Source: Gracilaria gracilis (taxonomy: Eukaryota > Rhodophyta > Florideophyceae > Gracilariales > Gracilariaceae). From it: 64,000 nucleotides of DNA. The translations under genes and the position numbers were made by a program. The DNA is taken from positions 62,001 to 126,000 of the forward strand of contig JARGSG010000096.1 of assembly GCA_030374805.1 (NCBI GenBank). Direction: 5' to 3'. Positions 10,692-19,479 of this stretch are shown here, in pieces (within the stretch, counting starts at the first letter, position 1; each line of letters begins with the position of its first letter). The notes under the pieces are model-generated. The model was not told the DNA's origin, did not search any database, and saw nothing but the letters and a program-made list of their open reading frames with translations.

Positions 10692-11912
10692 CTATCGTTC
10701 TCTTGTCAGAACAAAGTTGGCAAGATTCACAAGCGCACTTCGATAGTCCGTGGGAGGAAAGGTTTGGACTATTGCGTCTACTGCGAGCAAGACATGATCA
10801 GTGGCGAGTTGCCTGGTCTTTTGGAGACCATCTGCTCTCTGCACAAGGTCTAGCGTTGCATCAATATCACCTTCTTCCGTGAAACGTCGCTCTATCATCG
10901 GAAGAAGCTCCGGGAACTTCTGTAAAGCATATAAGACTGGTGCAGTTGCATGACCTTGTTGCAAATCATTTAGAACAGGTTTTCCTAGCTTGTCCGCAGT
11001 TCCGGTCATGTCTAACAGATCATCCATAAGTTGAAAGGCTATACCAACGTTCTTACCGTAACTAAATGCGGCATCCGCAACCTCATTCGAATGGCCGGCC
11101 AACATTGTCACTGCACGACATGAATTGGCCACCAAAGAAGCTGTCTTGAAAAAAGTCTTTGCCATGTACGCTTCAAATAGTTCGTGTTCGCCATTTCTTG
11201 TAGATGAGCCATTACCCATCTGTATCACTTCTCCTCTGACAAGATGTTCAATGACGGTAGAGAGCAATTCAACAACATCACAGTCCCGTAGTCGCGCAAG
11301 AGCTACAGATGCCCTGGCTAGAAGAAAGTCTCCAGCAAGAACCGCCAGCTGATTCCCAAACGCAGCGTTAACCGAACTTGCCCCACGTCGAGTAGATGCT
11401 ACATCGATCACATCGTCGTGAAGAAGTGACGCGGCGTGGATGAGTTCAGTGATCTCGGCCAGACTTCTTTGGTTGGCAATTGCTCCAGGGGCTGCAACAA
11501 GGGGTGCTGCAGAATGTGCGATGAGCAGTACTATGATCGGACGTATTCGCTTTCCATGTAATGAGAGGAGGTGCGCAGCAGCTGCATCCAACACAGGGTG
11601 CTGGAGAATTGAGACGGTGTTTCGAATCGATGTGGCCATGTTTTCCAGATCTGAGGATACGATACGAAAAGGATCTACTGAGGAAGAGTGGTCTGGAATG
11701 CATCTGGACAACGACGGAACCCATGTGCCTGATTGGTTCCGGGCGGTTGACAGAGATGCCGCAGTTCGCAGATCTAGCCATCTTGAATAACGGAAACGTG
11801 GAGTAGCACGGAGGACATGCCGGAAAACTTGCATTTCACGGGAGGCGGGAATGGCCAACTTCTTCAGAAGCCGAGGTTCACCTGATGGAGTCGGTGAATG
11901 CCCTTGAACCAA
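10692..11912 (-). CDS. COQ1: long-chain trans-polyprenyl (solanesyl-type) diphosphate synthase, probably mitochondrial
   Basis: A 406-residue member of the trans-isoprenyl diphosphate synthase family. The first Asp-rich motif is in LLHDDVIDVASTRRG (DDxxD) and the second is in FQLMDDLLDMTG. GKRIRPIIVLL upstream supplies the basic diphosphate-binding residues, and GKPVLNDLQQGHATAPVLYAL follows the second motif. The enzyme condenses isopentenyl diphosphate with allylic diphosphates to make the tail of ubiquinone or plastoquinone. The N-terminus is basic and rich in Ser, Arg and Ala. Starting at Met27 (MQVFRHVLRATPRFRYSRW, 11834) gives a classic mitochondrial targeting helix, so that start may be the true one. 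Chain length cannot be read from sequence with certainty; COQ1 assumes a ubiquinone role. The upstream region is shared head-to-head with peptidyl-tRNA hydrolase. Confidence 0.87.
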   Translation of the reverse strand: MVQGHSPTPSGEPRLLKKLAIPASREMQVFRHVLRATPRFRYSRWLDLRTAASLSTARNQSGTWVPSLSRCIPDHSSSVDPFRIVSSDLENMATSIRNTVSILQHPVLDAAAAHLLSLHGKRIRPIIVLLIAHSAAPLVAAPGAIANQRSLAEITELIHAASLLHDDVIDVASTRRGASSVNAAFGNQLAVLAGDFLLARASVALARLRDCDVVELLSTVIEHLVRGEVIQMGNGSSTRNGEHELFEAYMAKTFFKTASLVANSCRAVTMLAGHSNEVADAAFSYGKNVGIAFQLMDDLLDMTGTADKLGKPVLNDLQQGHATAPVLYALQKFPELLPMIERRFTEEGDIDATLDLVQRADGLQKTRQLATDHVLLAVDAIVQTFPPTDYRSALVNLANFVLTRER

Positions 11913-12231
11913 GAGCTTTGACGCCGCACTTCAAAGCTGAAGACGCTCCACAACTCGTGCGCAACACGGCGCGGCGCAAGCAGATCCCCAGTTTGCATCG
12001 GGATGACCGGTTTTGTGCACGTGCGAATTGTTCCGGGATCAATCATATTATTTTAATGCCAAGCTTAGTTTGTGACCTCATGTGTGAGTCTCCGGTGTGG
12101 ACGGGGAACAAGAATTCCTGAGATCCAGAGATCGAGAGAACAACTCCACGCTCAACGAGAGGGCTACGTTCCAAGTTCACACTGGAAGAAGACAGGCAGC
12201 ACATCCCAGTTTCATCTAAGCTATTGGTCCG
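11913..12231. promoter_or_regulatory. divergent promoter region of polyprenyl synthase and peptidyl-tRNA hydrolase
   Basis: This 319-base spacer lies between two head-to-head genes. No TATA box stands out. It probably also holds 5' UTRs, because both ORF starts may be upstream of the true start codons. Confidence 0.4.
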
Positions 12232-13047
12232 ATGCCACGGATTCGAACCAGCTTTTCATCTCGGTCATACCGAAATGCCTTTTTGCCCATTGCACCCATT
12301 TTGGGAGCTCTGCGCTACCGTTTTTGTACTCATGCTGCGGGGCATAGGGTGATGCGATGCTCAACTACAGGCACTCCCAGTTCATCCAGTGAGTCGAAAC
12401 AGCCGTCCCCACCACCGAAAACCCCCAATGGTCGACCGAAACCCCCAGAACGCGGTGATACGCTCCTTGTCGTGGGCTTAGGAAACCCAGGCCCCCGTTT
12501 TGAAAACACCAGGCATAATGTAGGTTTCAGCTTACTAGATCAGTATGCCGTCCGCCATGCTACTGGAAAGTTCAGAAAGGAAAACAGTGTACAGGGAGAG
12601 ATTACCCGGTTCCATCTATACAACAAGAAAATCATGCTGCTCAAGCCAACAACCTTTATGAATGCATCCGGTCGAGCTGTGCGGGCAGCTCTCAAGTATT
12701 TAAACGCCCCTGTGGCCGCAATGCTTGTAGTAGTGGACGATATGTCCCTGCCAATTGGAGACCTTAGGTTGCGCGCCAAGGGAAGTGCTGGAGGGCATAA
12801 TGGATTGAAGAGCATTCAGCAGAACGTTGGTGGAATGAGTTATGCCAGACTGCGTGTTGGCGTTGGTTCCCCGAGACTTGGTGCTCAAGAGTGGGCTGAT
12901 TTCGTCCTCGCGCCGTTTTCGAGAGGAGATAGGAAGATTATGGAAGAAGTAGAGTGGGATGTGATGGAAGCCATTGACTTCTGGGTGCAGGAACCCAGTT
13001 TAGAAAAAGTACAGAACCAGATCGCGTTAACGAAACAGAAGCGATAA
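12232..13047 (+). CDS. PTH1: bacterial-type peptidyl-tRNA hydrolase, organelle-targeted
   Basis: A 271-residue Pth-family enzyme that releases tRNA from peptidyl-tRNA dropped by ribosomes. The family signature is complete: LLVVGLGNPGPRFENTRHNV with the catalytic His in TRHNVG, then KPTTFMNASG, VVVDDMSLPIGDLRLR and GSAGGHNGLKSI, then RLRVGVGSP. The conserved domain starts near residue 77. The first 75 residues are Arg/Ser/Pro-rich (MPRIRTSFSSRSYRNAF and a Ser/Pro run) and look like a transit peptide, so a plastid or mitochondrial location is likely. An alternative start is Met41 (MRCSTTG, 12352). The gene converges on GALT. An apparent tRNA B-box near 12238-12250 inside the presequence was rejected. 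Confidence 0.92.
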   Translation: MPRIRTSFSSRSYRNAFLPIAPILGALRYRFCTHAAGHRVMRCSTTGTPSSSSESKQPSPPPKTPNGRPKPPERGDTLLVVGLGNPGPRFENTRHNVGFSLLDQYAVRHATGKFRKENSVQGEITRFHLYNKKIMLLKPTTFMNASGRAVRAALKYLNAPVAAMLVVVDDMSLPIGDLRLRAKGSAGGHNGLKSIQQNVGGMSYARLRVGVGSPRLGAQEWADFVLAPFSRGDRKIMEEVEWDVMEAIDFWVQEPSLEKVQNQIALTKQKR

Positions 13048-13226
13048 CATGATGGTTATCGCCACGAGACCAGCACAATGTCGTTCTCAGCATCGCTCAT
13101 CACATTGCTCAATGAATACGAATACGAAAGGGATGTCTTTACACGACTAAGCTTAAAAGTTTCTATGCCTGTGGAACAGGGTGTTCAAGAACTCTTGGGC
13201 CCAAGTGCGGCACAACGCCAGCTTTC

Positions 13227-14336
13227 TCACTTAGAAGCGTCACCATTGCCTTCAACCTTCTTTCGGGCATGGTTATAATGCACTTCAGAGCAGGCACGCA
13301 GTCTCGCCGCGGCTTGCTCTGCGGTCAAATCTCTTTGTGATTCGCCAAGCATCTCGAAGCCAACCATGAATTTCCTAACTGTCGCACTTCGGAGCAGAGG
13401 CGGATAGAAGTGCATGTGAAAGTGCGCATAATCATGCTTCGCGGGATCAGTACCATTGGTAGTAGGTGACTGATGAATACCCATAGAGTAAGGGAAAAGG
13501 GTGGTGAACAGGTTGTCATATCGTGCACAAACACGACGATAGATATCGGCGAGATCGCTCTTCATGGCTTCGTTGAAGTTCTTGAGGCATGGTACGCGTT
13601 TCTTGGTCATAACCAACACCTCAAATGGCCAGGTTGCCCAGAAGGGCACGACGGCAAGGAAGGTGTCATTTTCACAGACGATTCGTTCCTTAGCTTCCAT
13701 CTCGATCTTGACATAGTCTTCTAACATATGGGTACCCTTCTTTTCATGATACGCCTTGAGGTTCTCCAATACAATGCGAGGTTCCTCCGGTACAAACTCC
13801 GAAGCCCAGATTTGGCCGTGAGGATGTGGGTTTGAGCATCCCATCATCTGCCCCTTGTTCTCGAAGATCTGCACATGGCCGATATAGTCCAACTTGGAGA
13901 GGGTGTCATATTCCTCAAGCCAGGCATCGACGACATGTTTGATTTCTTCGACTGTCATCTCGGCGACTGTGAGATTGAGCTTCGGAGAGAAGCAGACGAC
14001 GCGACACTTTCCACGCACAGCTTTTGCGACGAGCAGATCATTGTCTTCTACGCTGCCAACTTCGCCGTGCGGCGTGTTATCCAGCAAAGCCTGGAAGTCA
14101 TTGTCAAACACGAAAGTGGTATCGTACTTGGGGTTCTGCACGGAGCCGTTCACACGAAAGTTTCCCGGCCCCAAGTAGTCCTTGGGATCGTACTCAGGAC
14201 GCTCATCAGGCGGCAGATCTTCAACGCTGCCCTGCCACGGACGCTTCGCGCGATGGGGTGAGCACAGAATCCAGCGCGCTGAGAGCGGGTTGTAGCGACG
14301 ATGGGGGTGCTCGGTGTAGTCGAAGCTGGCAGACAT
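13227..14336 (-). CDS. GALT: galactose-1-phosphate uridylyltransferase
   Basis: A 369-residue HIT-superfamily enzyme of the Leloir pathway, exchanging UMP between UDP-glucose and galactose-1-phosphate. The active site GCSNPHPHGQIWAS places the nucleophilic histidine at about residue 173. Supporting segments are HRRYNPLSARWILCSPHRA at the N-terminus, FENKGQMMGCS, VPFWATWPFEVLVM and YAHFHMHFYPPLLR. Length matches typical GALT (about 350-380). In red algae UDP-galactose feeds floridoside and galactan walls; that link is inference. The protein is probably cytosolic, as no signal or transit sequence is visible. It is transcribed away from the DHX16 gene, and the two share a promoter region of about 420 bases. 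Confidence 0.95.
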   Translation of the reverse strand: MSASFDYTEHPHRRYNPLSARWILCSPHRAKRPWQGSVEDLPPDERPEYDPKDYLGPGNFRVNGSVQNPKYDTTFVFDNDFQALLDNTPHGEVGSVEDNDLLVAKAVRGKCRVVCFSPKLNLTVAEMTVEEIKHVVDAWLEEYDTLSKLDYIGHVQIFENKGQMMGCSNPHPHGQIWASEFVPEEPRIVLENLKAYHEKKGTHMLEDYVKIEMEAKERIVCENDTFLAVVPFWATWPFEVLVMTKKRVPCLKNFNEAMKSDLADIYRRVCARYDNLFTTLFPYSMGIHQSPTTNGTDPAKHDYAHFHMHFYPPLLRSATVRKFMVGFEMLGESQRDLTAEQAAARLRACSEVHYNHARKKVEGNGDASK

Positions 14337-14753
14337 TGTTTGAGGAGGGTCGATACGACAAGAAGACGATCGCAGGCCGACGCTGAGGTCTGCTGACGAT
14401 GCGAAGCCCGCTTCGCCCGCTGCGCTTAACTAATGGTTTCGATTGAGGGTCGGACAGGCTGTCCGCGACGCGATTGATCGCTGAGTGCATTGGCGAACAT
14501 GACGTGGTGGCGACGAAGCGGAATCGGCATGCGTGGCGCGCGTCTGTGATTGGCTGCCGCCGCGCCGCCGTATCGTCGTGCTCCGAAATCTGCGCAAAAT
14601 CTGCACAAATCTGCTGCGCGTGCCACAGGCGTTGCGCGTCAGCAACGCACGTCCGACAACGTCGCCGCTTCCAATTTCTTCCCGGACGCCGAGTCATTTC
14701 TCCGCTCACATCTGTCTCTCGCGTTCCTACAGCGCGTCTTCGTCCTTGTCGCC
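14337..14753. promoter_or_regulatory. divergent promoter region of GALT and DHX16 with an ATTGGC box and a 3x AAATCTGC array
   Basis: This 417-base head-to-head spacer carries GATTGGCTG at 14548-14556, an inverted CCAAT box. It also carries three copies of AAATCTGC at 14586, 14597 and 14607, spaced 11 and 10 bases apart, about one helical turn each. The reading frame of the helicase stays open through much of it, but DHX16 similarity begins only after 14754. Confidence 0.5.
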
Positions 14754-17240
14754 ATGTCCACGCCGTCTAAGCCCCCGTCACAACCGTCCGTAGATGACCT
14801 GCGAAAGGAGTCGCGTCGCAACTACCTGGCTCGTCGTGAGGCCCAGCAGCTCACTCGACTGCGGGAAGAGATCATCGATGAGAAGACTCTATTTCGCGAT
14901 GACGAACTCACGGAGCGTGAACGGCGAGATCTTGAGCTCAAGCAACAGATCTACGAGCTTGCCACCCAGCGTGCCTCCACTTCAAATGTCGCCCCGGCGT
15001 ATGCTCTTCCAGACTTGAAAGGCGTGCAAGATTCGGCCGCTGAAGATACTCACGCCTCTCTCGATGCCCATCCCACCTCGGACCAACGTCGTTGGGAAGA
15101 CTCTCAGATCAAAAAGGGAACCATCGCACAGCAGCACACTGCTCACTCGTCGCAGTACTCAATTTTGCTAGATGCGCCTGACTTCGACATACCTGCAAAA
15201 CTGCAGGGCTTGCCAGGTACGAGAACGCATGAGTCGCTTGCTCAGCAGCGTCACCGAAGGAGACAAGAGGATAGAGAACATCTTCAACAAGAGAGACGTT
15301 CTTTGCCTATGTACGCACATAGAAATGCACTAATCGACGCAGTTAAAAAGTATCAAGTTCTCATCGTGCAAAGCGAGACCGGAAGTGGCAAAACCACGCA
15401 AATTCCGCAGTACTTGGTCGAAGAAGGATTCGGTTCTGTAGTATGCACGCAGCCGCGTCGTGTGGCTGCGATGTCAGTTGCTGCTCGTGTCGCACATGAA
15501 ATGGGCGTTAAGCTCGGTAATGAAGTGGGCTACTCAATACGTTTCGAAGATTGCACTTCGGAGAAGACTGTTATAAAATACGTCACTGATGGAATGTTGC
15601 TTCGCGAGTTCTTGTCAGAGCCAGATCTTAAAGCATACGATGTGATACTCGTTGACGAAGCGCATGAGCGATCGATGAGCACCGATATCGTCATGGGGCT
15701 CATAAAGGATATTGCCCGCTTCCGGGGTGATGACGTGCGAATCATAATTTCGTCAGCTACAATGGACACGGCGAAGTTTTCATCATACTTCGACGATGCC
15801 CCAGTGTATTCGATACCTGGTCGTCGATATGATGTTGACATGTACTATACGAAAACTCCTGAGCCAGACTATGTTGAAGCTAGCTGTATCACCGTTCTTC
15901 AGATCCATGCATCTCAGCCTCAGGGCGACATTCTTGTTTTCCTGACAGGTCAGGAAGAGATTGAAGCCGCCGAAGAAATCTTACACGAGCGTACGAGAGG
16001 ATTAGGGTCCAAACTTGATGAACTCATCATTGCTCCAATATACGCCACGCTACCTTCAGAGATGCAAGCAAAAATCTTTGAAGAGACTCCGGAAAACGCG
16101 CGCAAGGTTGTACTCGCTACGAACATCGCCGAGACTTCTGTCACCATTCCAGGAATTGTGTATGTAATCGATCCCGGGTTCTGTAAGCAAAAGTCGTATA
16201 ACCCCAAGACTGGAATGGAGAGTCTGTTGGTCGTGCCTGTTTCGAGGGCAGGAGCGAAGCAGAGAGCCGGTCGAGCGGGAAGAACACAGCCGGGAAAATG
16301 TTTTCGCTTGTACACCAAATGGTCCTATGCACATGAAATGGATGAGGACACAATCCCAGAGTTGCTTAGAACCAATCTGAGTCAGGTTGTGTTGCTCTTG
16401 TTATCACTTGGAATTGAGAACCTGGTCGAGTTCGACTTTATCGACGCCCCACCACCGGAAGCCCTGCTCCGCTCCTTGGAACATTTATATGCATTGGGTG
16501 CCCTGAATGACAAAGGAAAGTTAACCAAACTGGGAAGGAGAATGGCGGAGCTCCCTCTTGAACCAATGATGGCAAAGGCTTTACTTGCAAGTGAGAAGTA
16601 CAAGTGTTCCGAGGAAGTGACCATAATCTGTTCCATGCTTAGTGTGAACAACGCTGTTTTCTATCGACCCAAGCAGAAGAAGGTGATGGCAGAAAGTGCC
16701 CATGCGGCGTTTGCGAGAGGCGGAGGCGGTGATCACATGTGCTTGTTGCGATGCTATGCTCAATGGCGTGATTCGGGCTTCTCAAATCACTGGTGTTACG
16801 AACATTTTGTACAGACTAGAACGATGAAACGAGCGCGCGACGTCTACGAGCAACTAGACCAGCTATTAGATAGAGTTGAGATTGAAAGGCATTCAGTCGG
16901 CGTTGGTGACAAGGTTCCAGTTTTGAAAGCGTTAACTTCTGGGTTTTTCTACAATGCCTGCCGTCTTCAGAAAAACGGCCACTATAGAACAATGAAGAAC
17001 CCCCACACGGTGCGAGTACATCCATCGAGCTGCTTAGCACATGCGGAAGTGAAACCCAAGTGGTTGATCTACCACGAATTGGTGTTTACTACCAAGGAAT
17101 TCATGAGGCAGGTGTTTGATATTGACGGCCCATGGTTGCATGAGGTAGCGCCCCATTTCCATAAGCTGGAAGACATATTAGAAGAGTCAAAACGCAAGAT
17201 GCCAAAAGTCTTGGGCAAGGTCGGCGGCAAAGTAAGGTGA
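14754..17240 (+). CDS. DHX16: DEAH-box pre-mRNA splicing helicase DHX16/Prp2
   Basis: An 828-residue DEAH/RHA helicase. Motifs in order: SETGSGKTTQIPQYL (I), TQPRRVAAMSVAARVA (Ia), DEAHERSMSTD (II, DEAH), SATMDTAKF (III), LATNIAETSVTIPGI (V) and QRAGRAGRTQPGKCFRLY (VI), then the winged-helix, ratchet and OB-fold C-terminus ending near HKLEDILEES. The N-terminal VDDLRKESRRNYLARREA, ELTERERRDLEL and QRRWEDSQIKKG are specific to the Prp2/DHX16 branch rather than Prp16, 22 or 43. It activates the spliceosome before the first transesterification. Met at 14754 is chosen because these DHX16-specific residues follow directly; an upstream in-frame Met at 14550 would add a promoter-derived extension. 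The stop lies 33 bases from that of the bZIP gene. Confidence 0.93.
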   Translation: MSTPSKPPSQPSVDDLRKESRRNYLARREAQQLTRLREEIIDEKTLFRDDELTERERRDLELKQQIYELATQRASTSNVAPAYALPDLKGVQDSAAEDTHASLDAHPTSDQRRWEDSQIKKGTIAQQHTAHSSQYSILLDAPDFDIPAKLQGLPGTRTHESLAQQRHRRRQEDREHLQQERRSLPMYAHRNALIDAVKKYQVLIVQSETGSGKTTQIPQYLVEEGFGSVVCTQPRRVAAMSVAARVAHEMGVKLGNEVGYSIRFEDCTSEKTVIKYVTDGMLLREFLSEPDLKAYDVILVDEAHERSMSTDIVMGLIKDIARFRGDDVRIIISSATMDTAKFSSYFDDAPVYSIPGRRYDVDMYYTKTPEPDYVEASCITVLQIHASQPQGDILVFLTGQEEIEAAEEILHERTRGLGSKLDELIIAPIYATLPSEMQAKIFEETPENARKVVLATNIAETSVTIPGIVYVIDPGFCKQKSYNPKTGMESLLVVPVSRAGAKQRAGRAGRTQPGKCFRLYTKWSYAHEMDEDTIPELLRTNLSQVVLLLLSLGIENLVEFDFIDAPPPEALLRSLEHLYALGALNDKGKLTKLGRRMAELPLEPMMAKALLASEKYKCSEEVTIICSMLSVNNAVFYRPKQKKVMAESAHAAFARGGGGDHMCLLRCYAQWRDSGFSNHWCYEHFVQTRTMKRARDVYEQLDQLLDRVEIERHSVGVGDKVPVLKALTSGFFYNACRLQKNGHYRTMKNPHTVRVHPSSCLAHAEVKPKWLIYHELVFTTKEFMRQVFDIDGPWLHEVAPHFHKLEDILEESKRKMPKVLGKVGGKVR

Positions 17241-17273
17241 AATTAAACGAATGAAGTATGGGTGCCATACGAC

Positions 17274-19097
17274 CTATGAAGGTGGCTGTGCGGCGTTCCT
17301 GACCGAAACAGTCAGGAGGCTTTGCATATATTGCAAACGGTTGCTCAGGCCGTCAACCTGCTTTCGAAGCATAGTGTTCTCATTGATAAGCGCATTTAGC
17401 TTTCCCTCGTATTCGGCAGCGATAACCTTTCTCCTGACCCTTGACAGCTTTGCACTTTCCCTGTTCTGTTGTTTTCGCCACAGAATACGTTCCTCATCCG
17501 TCAGTTCCGGGTTCTTTCTTTTCCTTCCCCGCTTCTTCTTGACCGGTACCTGGGGTGCAACGGGCTTTCCCCATGATGGCACCGGCACTGCCATACCAGG
17601 TAAGCCAAACATGCCATTTGCATTGAGGGGAGACGTGGGCAGGGTAGGAGGAGCTGGCGCGATCTTAGCCGCTTGCCTTGGTTGCGGTGGAAGGTGAGCG
17701 GGGTGTATCTGCTTTGGCGCTATGGGGGTGGTTGATACAGAACCTCGGGAGGTAACTGACGGGGAAGTCATGCCTACAGCGGAAATGGTAGACGATGCAG
17801 GTGACTTTTCACGTGAAGGTATGGGCATTGACGGCATCGGTATGTCTGACATAGGCGCGGTTCGCGGGGTTATGGAGGGTGGAATTGTCGAGACCGGTGC
17901 AATGGATGGTTTGGAAGATGGGTCTGGATTACGCGATATCGTTGGAGCTATTAAAGGCATCAAACCGGGTGGTTGTTGCACTGAAGACGGGCCATTAGTG
18001 TTGCCCGTGGCAGCAGGATGTAAAGGGGGTGCCATGTTGATATCAGGGATAACTTGCGGGGTTGTCGTTTCTGTGGATGCTTGTGCGATAGGAGCAGATC
18101 CATTGGGGAGAACGTGGTGTACTCCTTCCTCGTCGGAAGAATCACCTGGACATTCATGGTCGGGAGCACTGTCGGGCGCAGCGTCAGGTGCGTTGTCGTC
18201 TTCCGGTTGTTGTTGCCCCTCCTCTAGCACAGAGCGTTCAAGGTTCTTGAAGTAATCATCCAACTCCAGGCCCAGCTTTGACGTAAAGAGTACACCACTC
18301 TGACGCACAGTGTCGACATTCCAAGTAGTTCCGACGTCTTCAAGCCAGGTCTTGTTTTTGCCGTTGGCCAGCACGATACTGTCGTTGGAGGGTTGCTTCT
18401 GCGGCGGTGGAGCCAGCGGCGCATTGGTACTCTGGCCGATGTGGTGATCATCGCTCAAAGGCATGGCGCGCTCATCCTTCGGCAGAGTGATGTCACGAAT
18501 AACGCGTCTGGCTTCACGAATGCTTGAAATGGACGGCTGCTGCGGTGGGGGGGCGTCCGCAAGAGGGTCATCTTCCTGACCAAAGAGCTTTGGCAGACGC
18601 AGGGTCAAGGAACGAGCAAGCTGCTCCGGGGTGACAGCGTCTTCGTGCGTAGTCTCCTCGGAAAGGTGCGGCGGCGTCTCCTCCGACGCAGCGGCGGCAC
18701 ACAAGGCAGACATGGACTTGATTCCATTGGAGACCCTCTCGACGACGGCGTTGGCGGAGTCCAGGGCAGCGGCCTTGGTATCGGGGTCCGGACTGGAGGA
18801 GTCGATGAGGTTGAGCAGCGAGTTGGCGTGCGCGTACGCGTCGGCAATGTTGGCATCCAGCAGCGTGGCGTGCGGATCGAGATCGGTGTTTGCGAAGGAG
18901 AAGCGCACGTCGGGCGACAGCCTGTCCGGGAACGCGGCGGAGATGGCGCTGAGCTGCGCGTTGGGCGGCACGTCGACCTGCTCGAGCGAGCCGTCCGGCA
19001 TGCGCACCAGCAGCGGGATTGTGGCATCGTGCTCGGCGGGGGTGGACACCGGGGAGCCAGGCATGTTTTCTTTTGGGTAGATGGAGGTCAGGAACAA
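17274..19097 (-). CDS. bZIP transcription factor with a possible ubiquitin-like N-terminal domain
   Basis: A 607-residue single-exon protein. Near the C-terminus a Lys/Arg block (KKKRGRKRKNPELTDEE) precedes the basic region WRKQQNRESAKLSRVRRKV, which carries the bZIP invariant N and R (NRESAKLSR). A leucine-zipper heptad helix follows (LNALINENTMLRKQVDGL, then NRLQYMQSLL). The middle 350 residues are low-complexity, rich in Pro, Ser and Thr, and disordered. Residues about 27-98 look like a beta-grasp/ubiquitin-like fold: IPLLVRMPDGSLEQVDVPP, then LSPDVRFSFANTDL and LLDANIADA; this is pattern matching by eye. Alternative start Met12 (MPGSP, 19064). The first ATG lies 28 bases from a 62-base G tract, which reads as C on this mRNA strand if transcribed. 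Confidence 0.85.
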   Translation of the reverse strand: MFLTSIYPKENMPGSPVSTPAEHDATIPLLVRMPDGSLEQVDVPPNAQLSAISAAFPDRLSPDVRFSFANTDLDPHATLLDANIADAYAHANSLLNLIDSSSPDPDTKAAALDSANAVVERVSNGIKSMSALCAAAASEETPPHLSEETTHEDAVTPEQLARSLTLRLPKLFGQEDDPLADAPPPQQPSISSIREARRVIRDITLPKDERAMPLSDDHHIGQSTNAPLAPPPQKQPSNDSIVLANGKNKTWLEDVGTTWNVDTVRQSGVLFTSKLGLELDDYFKNLERSVLEEGQQQPEDDNAPDAAPDSAPDHECPGDSSDEEGVHHVLPNGSAPIAQASTETTTPQVIPDINMAPPLHPAATGNTNGPSSVQQPPGLMPLIAPTISRNPDPSSKPSIAPVSTIPPSITPRTAPMSDIPMPSMPIPSREKSPASSTISAVGMTSPSVTSRGSVSTTPIAPKQIHPAHLPPQPRQAAKIAPAPPTLPTSPLNANGMFGLPGMAVPVPSWGKPVAPQVPVKKKRGRKRKNPELTDEERILWRKQQNRESAKLSRVRRKVIAAEYEGKLNALINENTMLRKQVDGLSNRLQYMQSLLTVSVRNAAQPPS

Positions 19098-19121
19098 CAG
19101 GCGGAGTGGTGGTGGGCAGGG

Positions 19122-19124
<3 letters not shown>

Positions 19125-19186
<62 letters not shown>
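19125..19186. repeat. uninterrupted 62-base poly(G) tract
   Basis: There are 62 consecutive G residues on the + strand, flanked by GGGA on the left and TGGTGGTGGTG on the right. It lies between the divergent bZIP and ALG13 genes, 28 bases upstream of the first bZIP ATG. Exact length is uncertain because long homopolymers are poorly resolved by sequencing. Confidence 0.9.
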
Positions 19187-19187
<1 letters not shown>

Positions 19188-19479
19188 GGTGGTGGTGTGT
19201 TTGAAGAGCGAAGGGGAAAAGGGCAGGCAGGAGGTGGAGGTGCGGGACTTGTGTTACATAATATTATTACAGGCGGTGAGCTGGCGAGGCACGGGGCAGC
19301 AGCTGGCGCAGCAGCTGGCGCAGCAGCTGGCGCAGCGAGGGCAAAGAGGGCAAAGAGCGCTGTCAAATCGCGCATTGGCTGCGACCGCTGCGCAACACGT
19401 GTGTGCCTGTTTGTAGCTTCGCCTTAGCGTCGGCTGCGACGAGGCGGATGACCGAACAGAAGAGGCGCGTGGCGGCGAC
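19187..19479. promoter_or_regulatory. divergent bZIP/ALG13 promoter with a 12-base tandem repeat and an ATTGGCTG box
   Basis: Contains three copies of GCAGCAGCTGGC (19296-19331) plus a partial fourth, a short GGCAAAGA duplication just after it, and CATTGGCTG at 19373-19381. With the poly(G) tract it makes up the 382-base head-to-head spacer. No TATA box is obvious. Confidence 0.5.

Noticed and set aside
12220-12320. Possible minus-strand tRNA, from GGATTCGAACC resembling a B-box
   Set aside because: The T-stem does not pair (GCTGG against CCGTG), no acceptor or anticodon arm could be folded, and the site lies in the presequence of the peptidyl-tRNA hydrolase ORF.
19019-19204. Polyglycine (and minus-strand polyproline) ORFs over 19125-19186
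   Set aside because: They are direct read-outs of the G tract. The bZIP and ALG13 genes explain the coding on either side.
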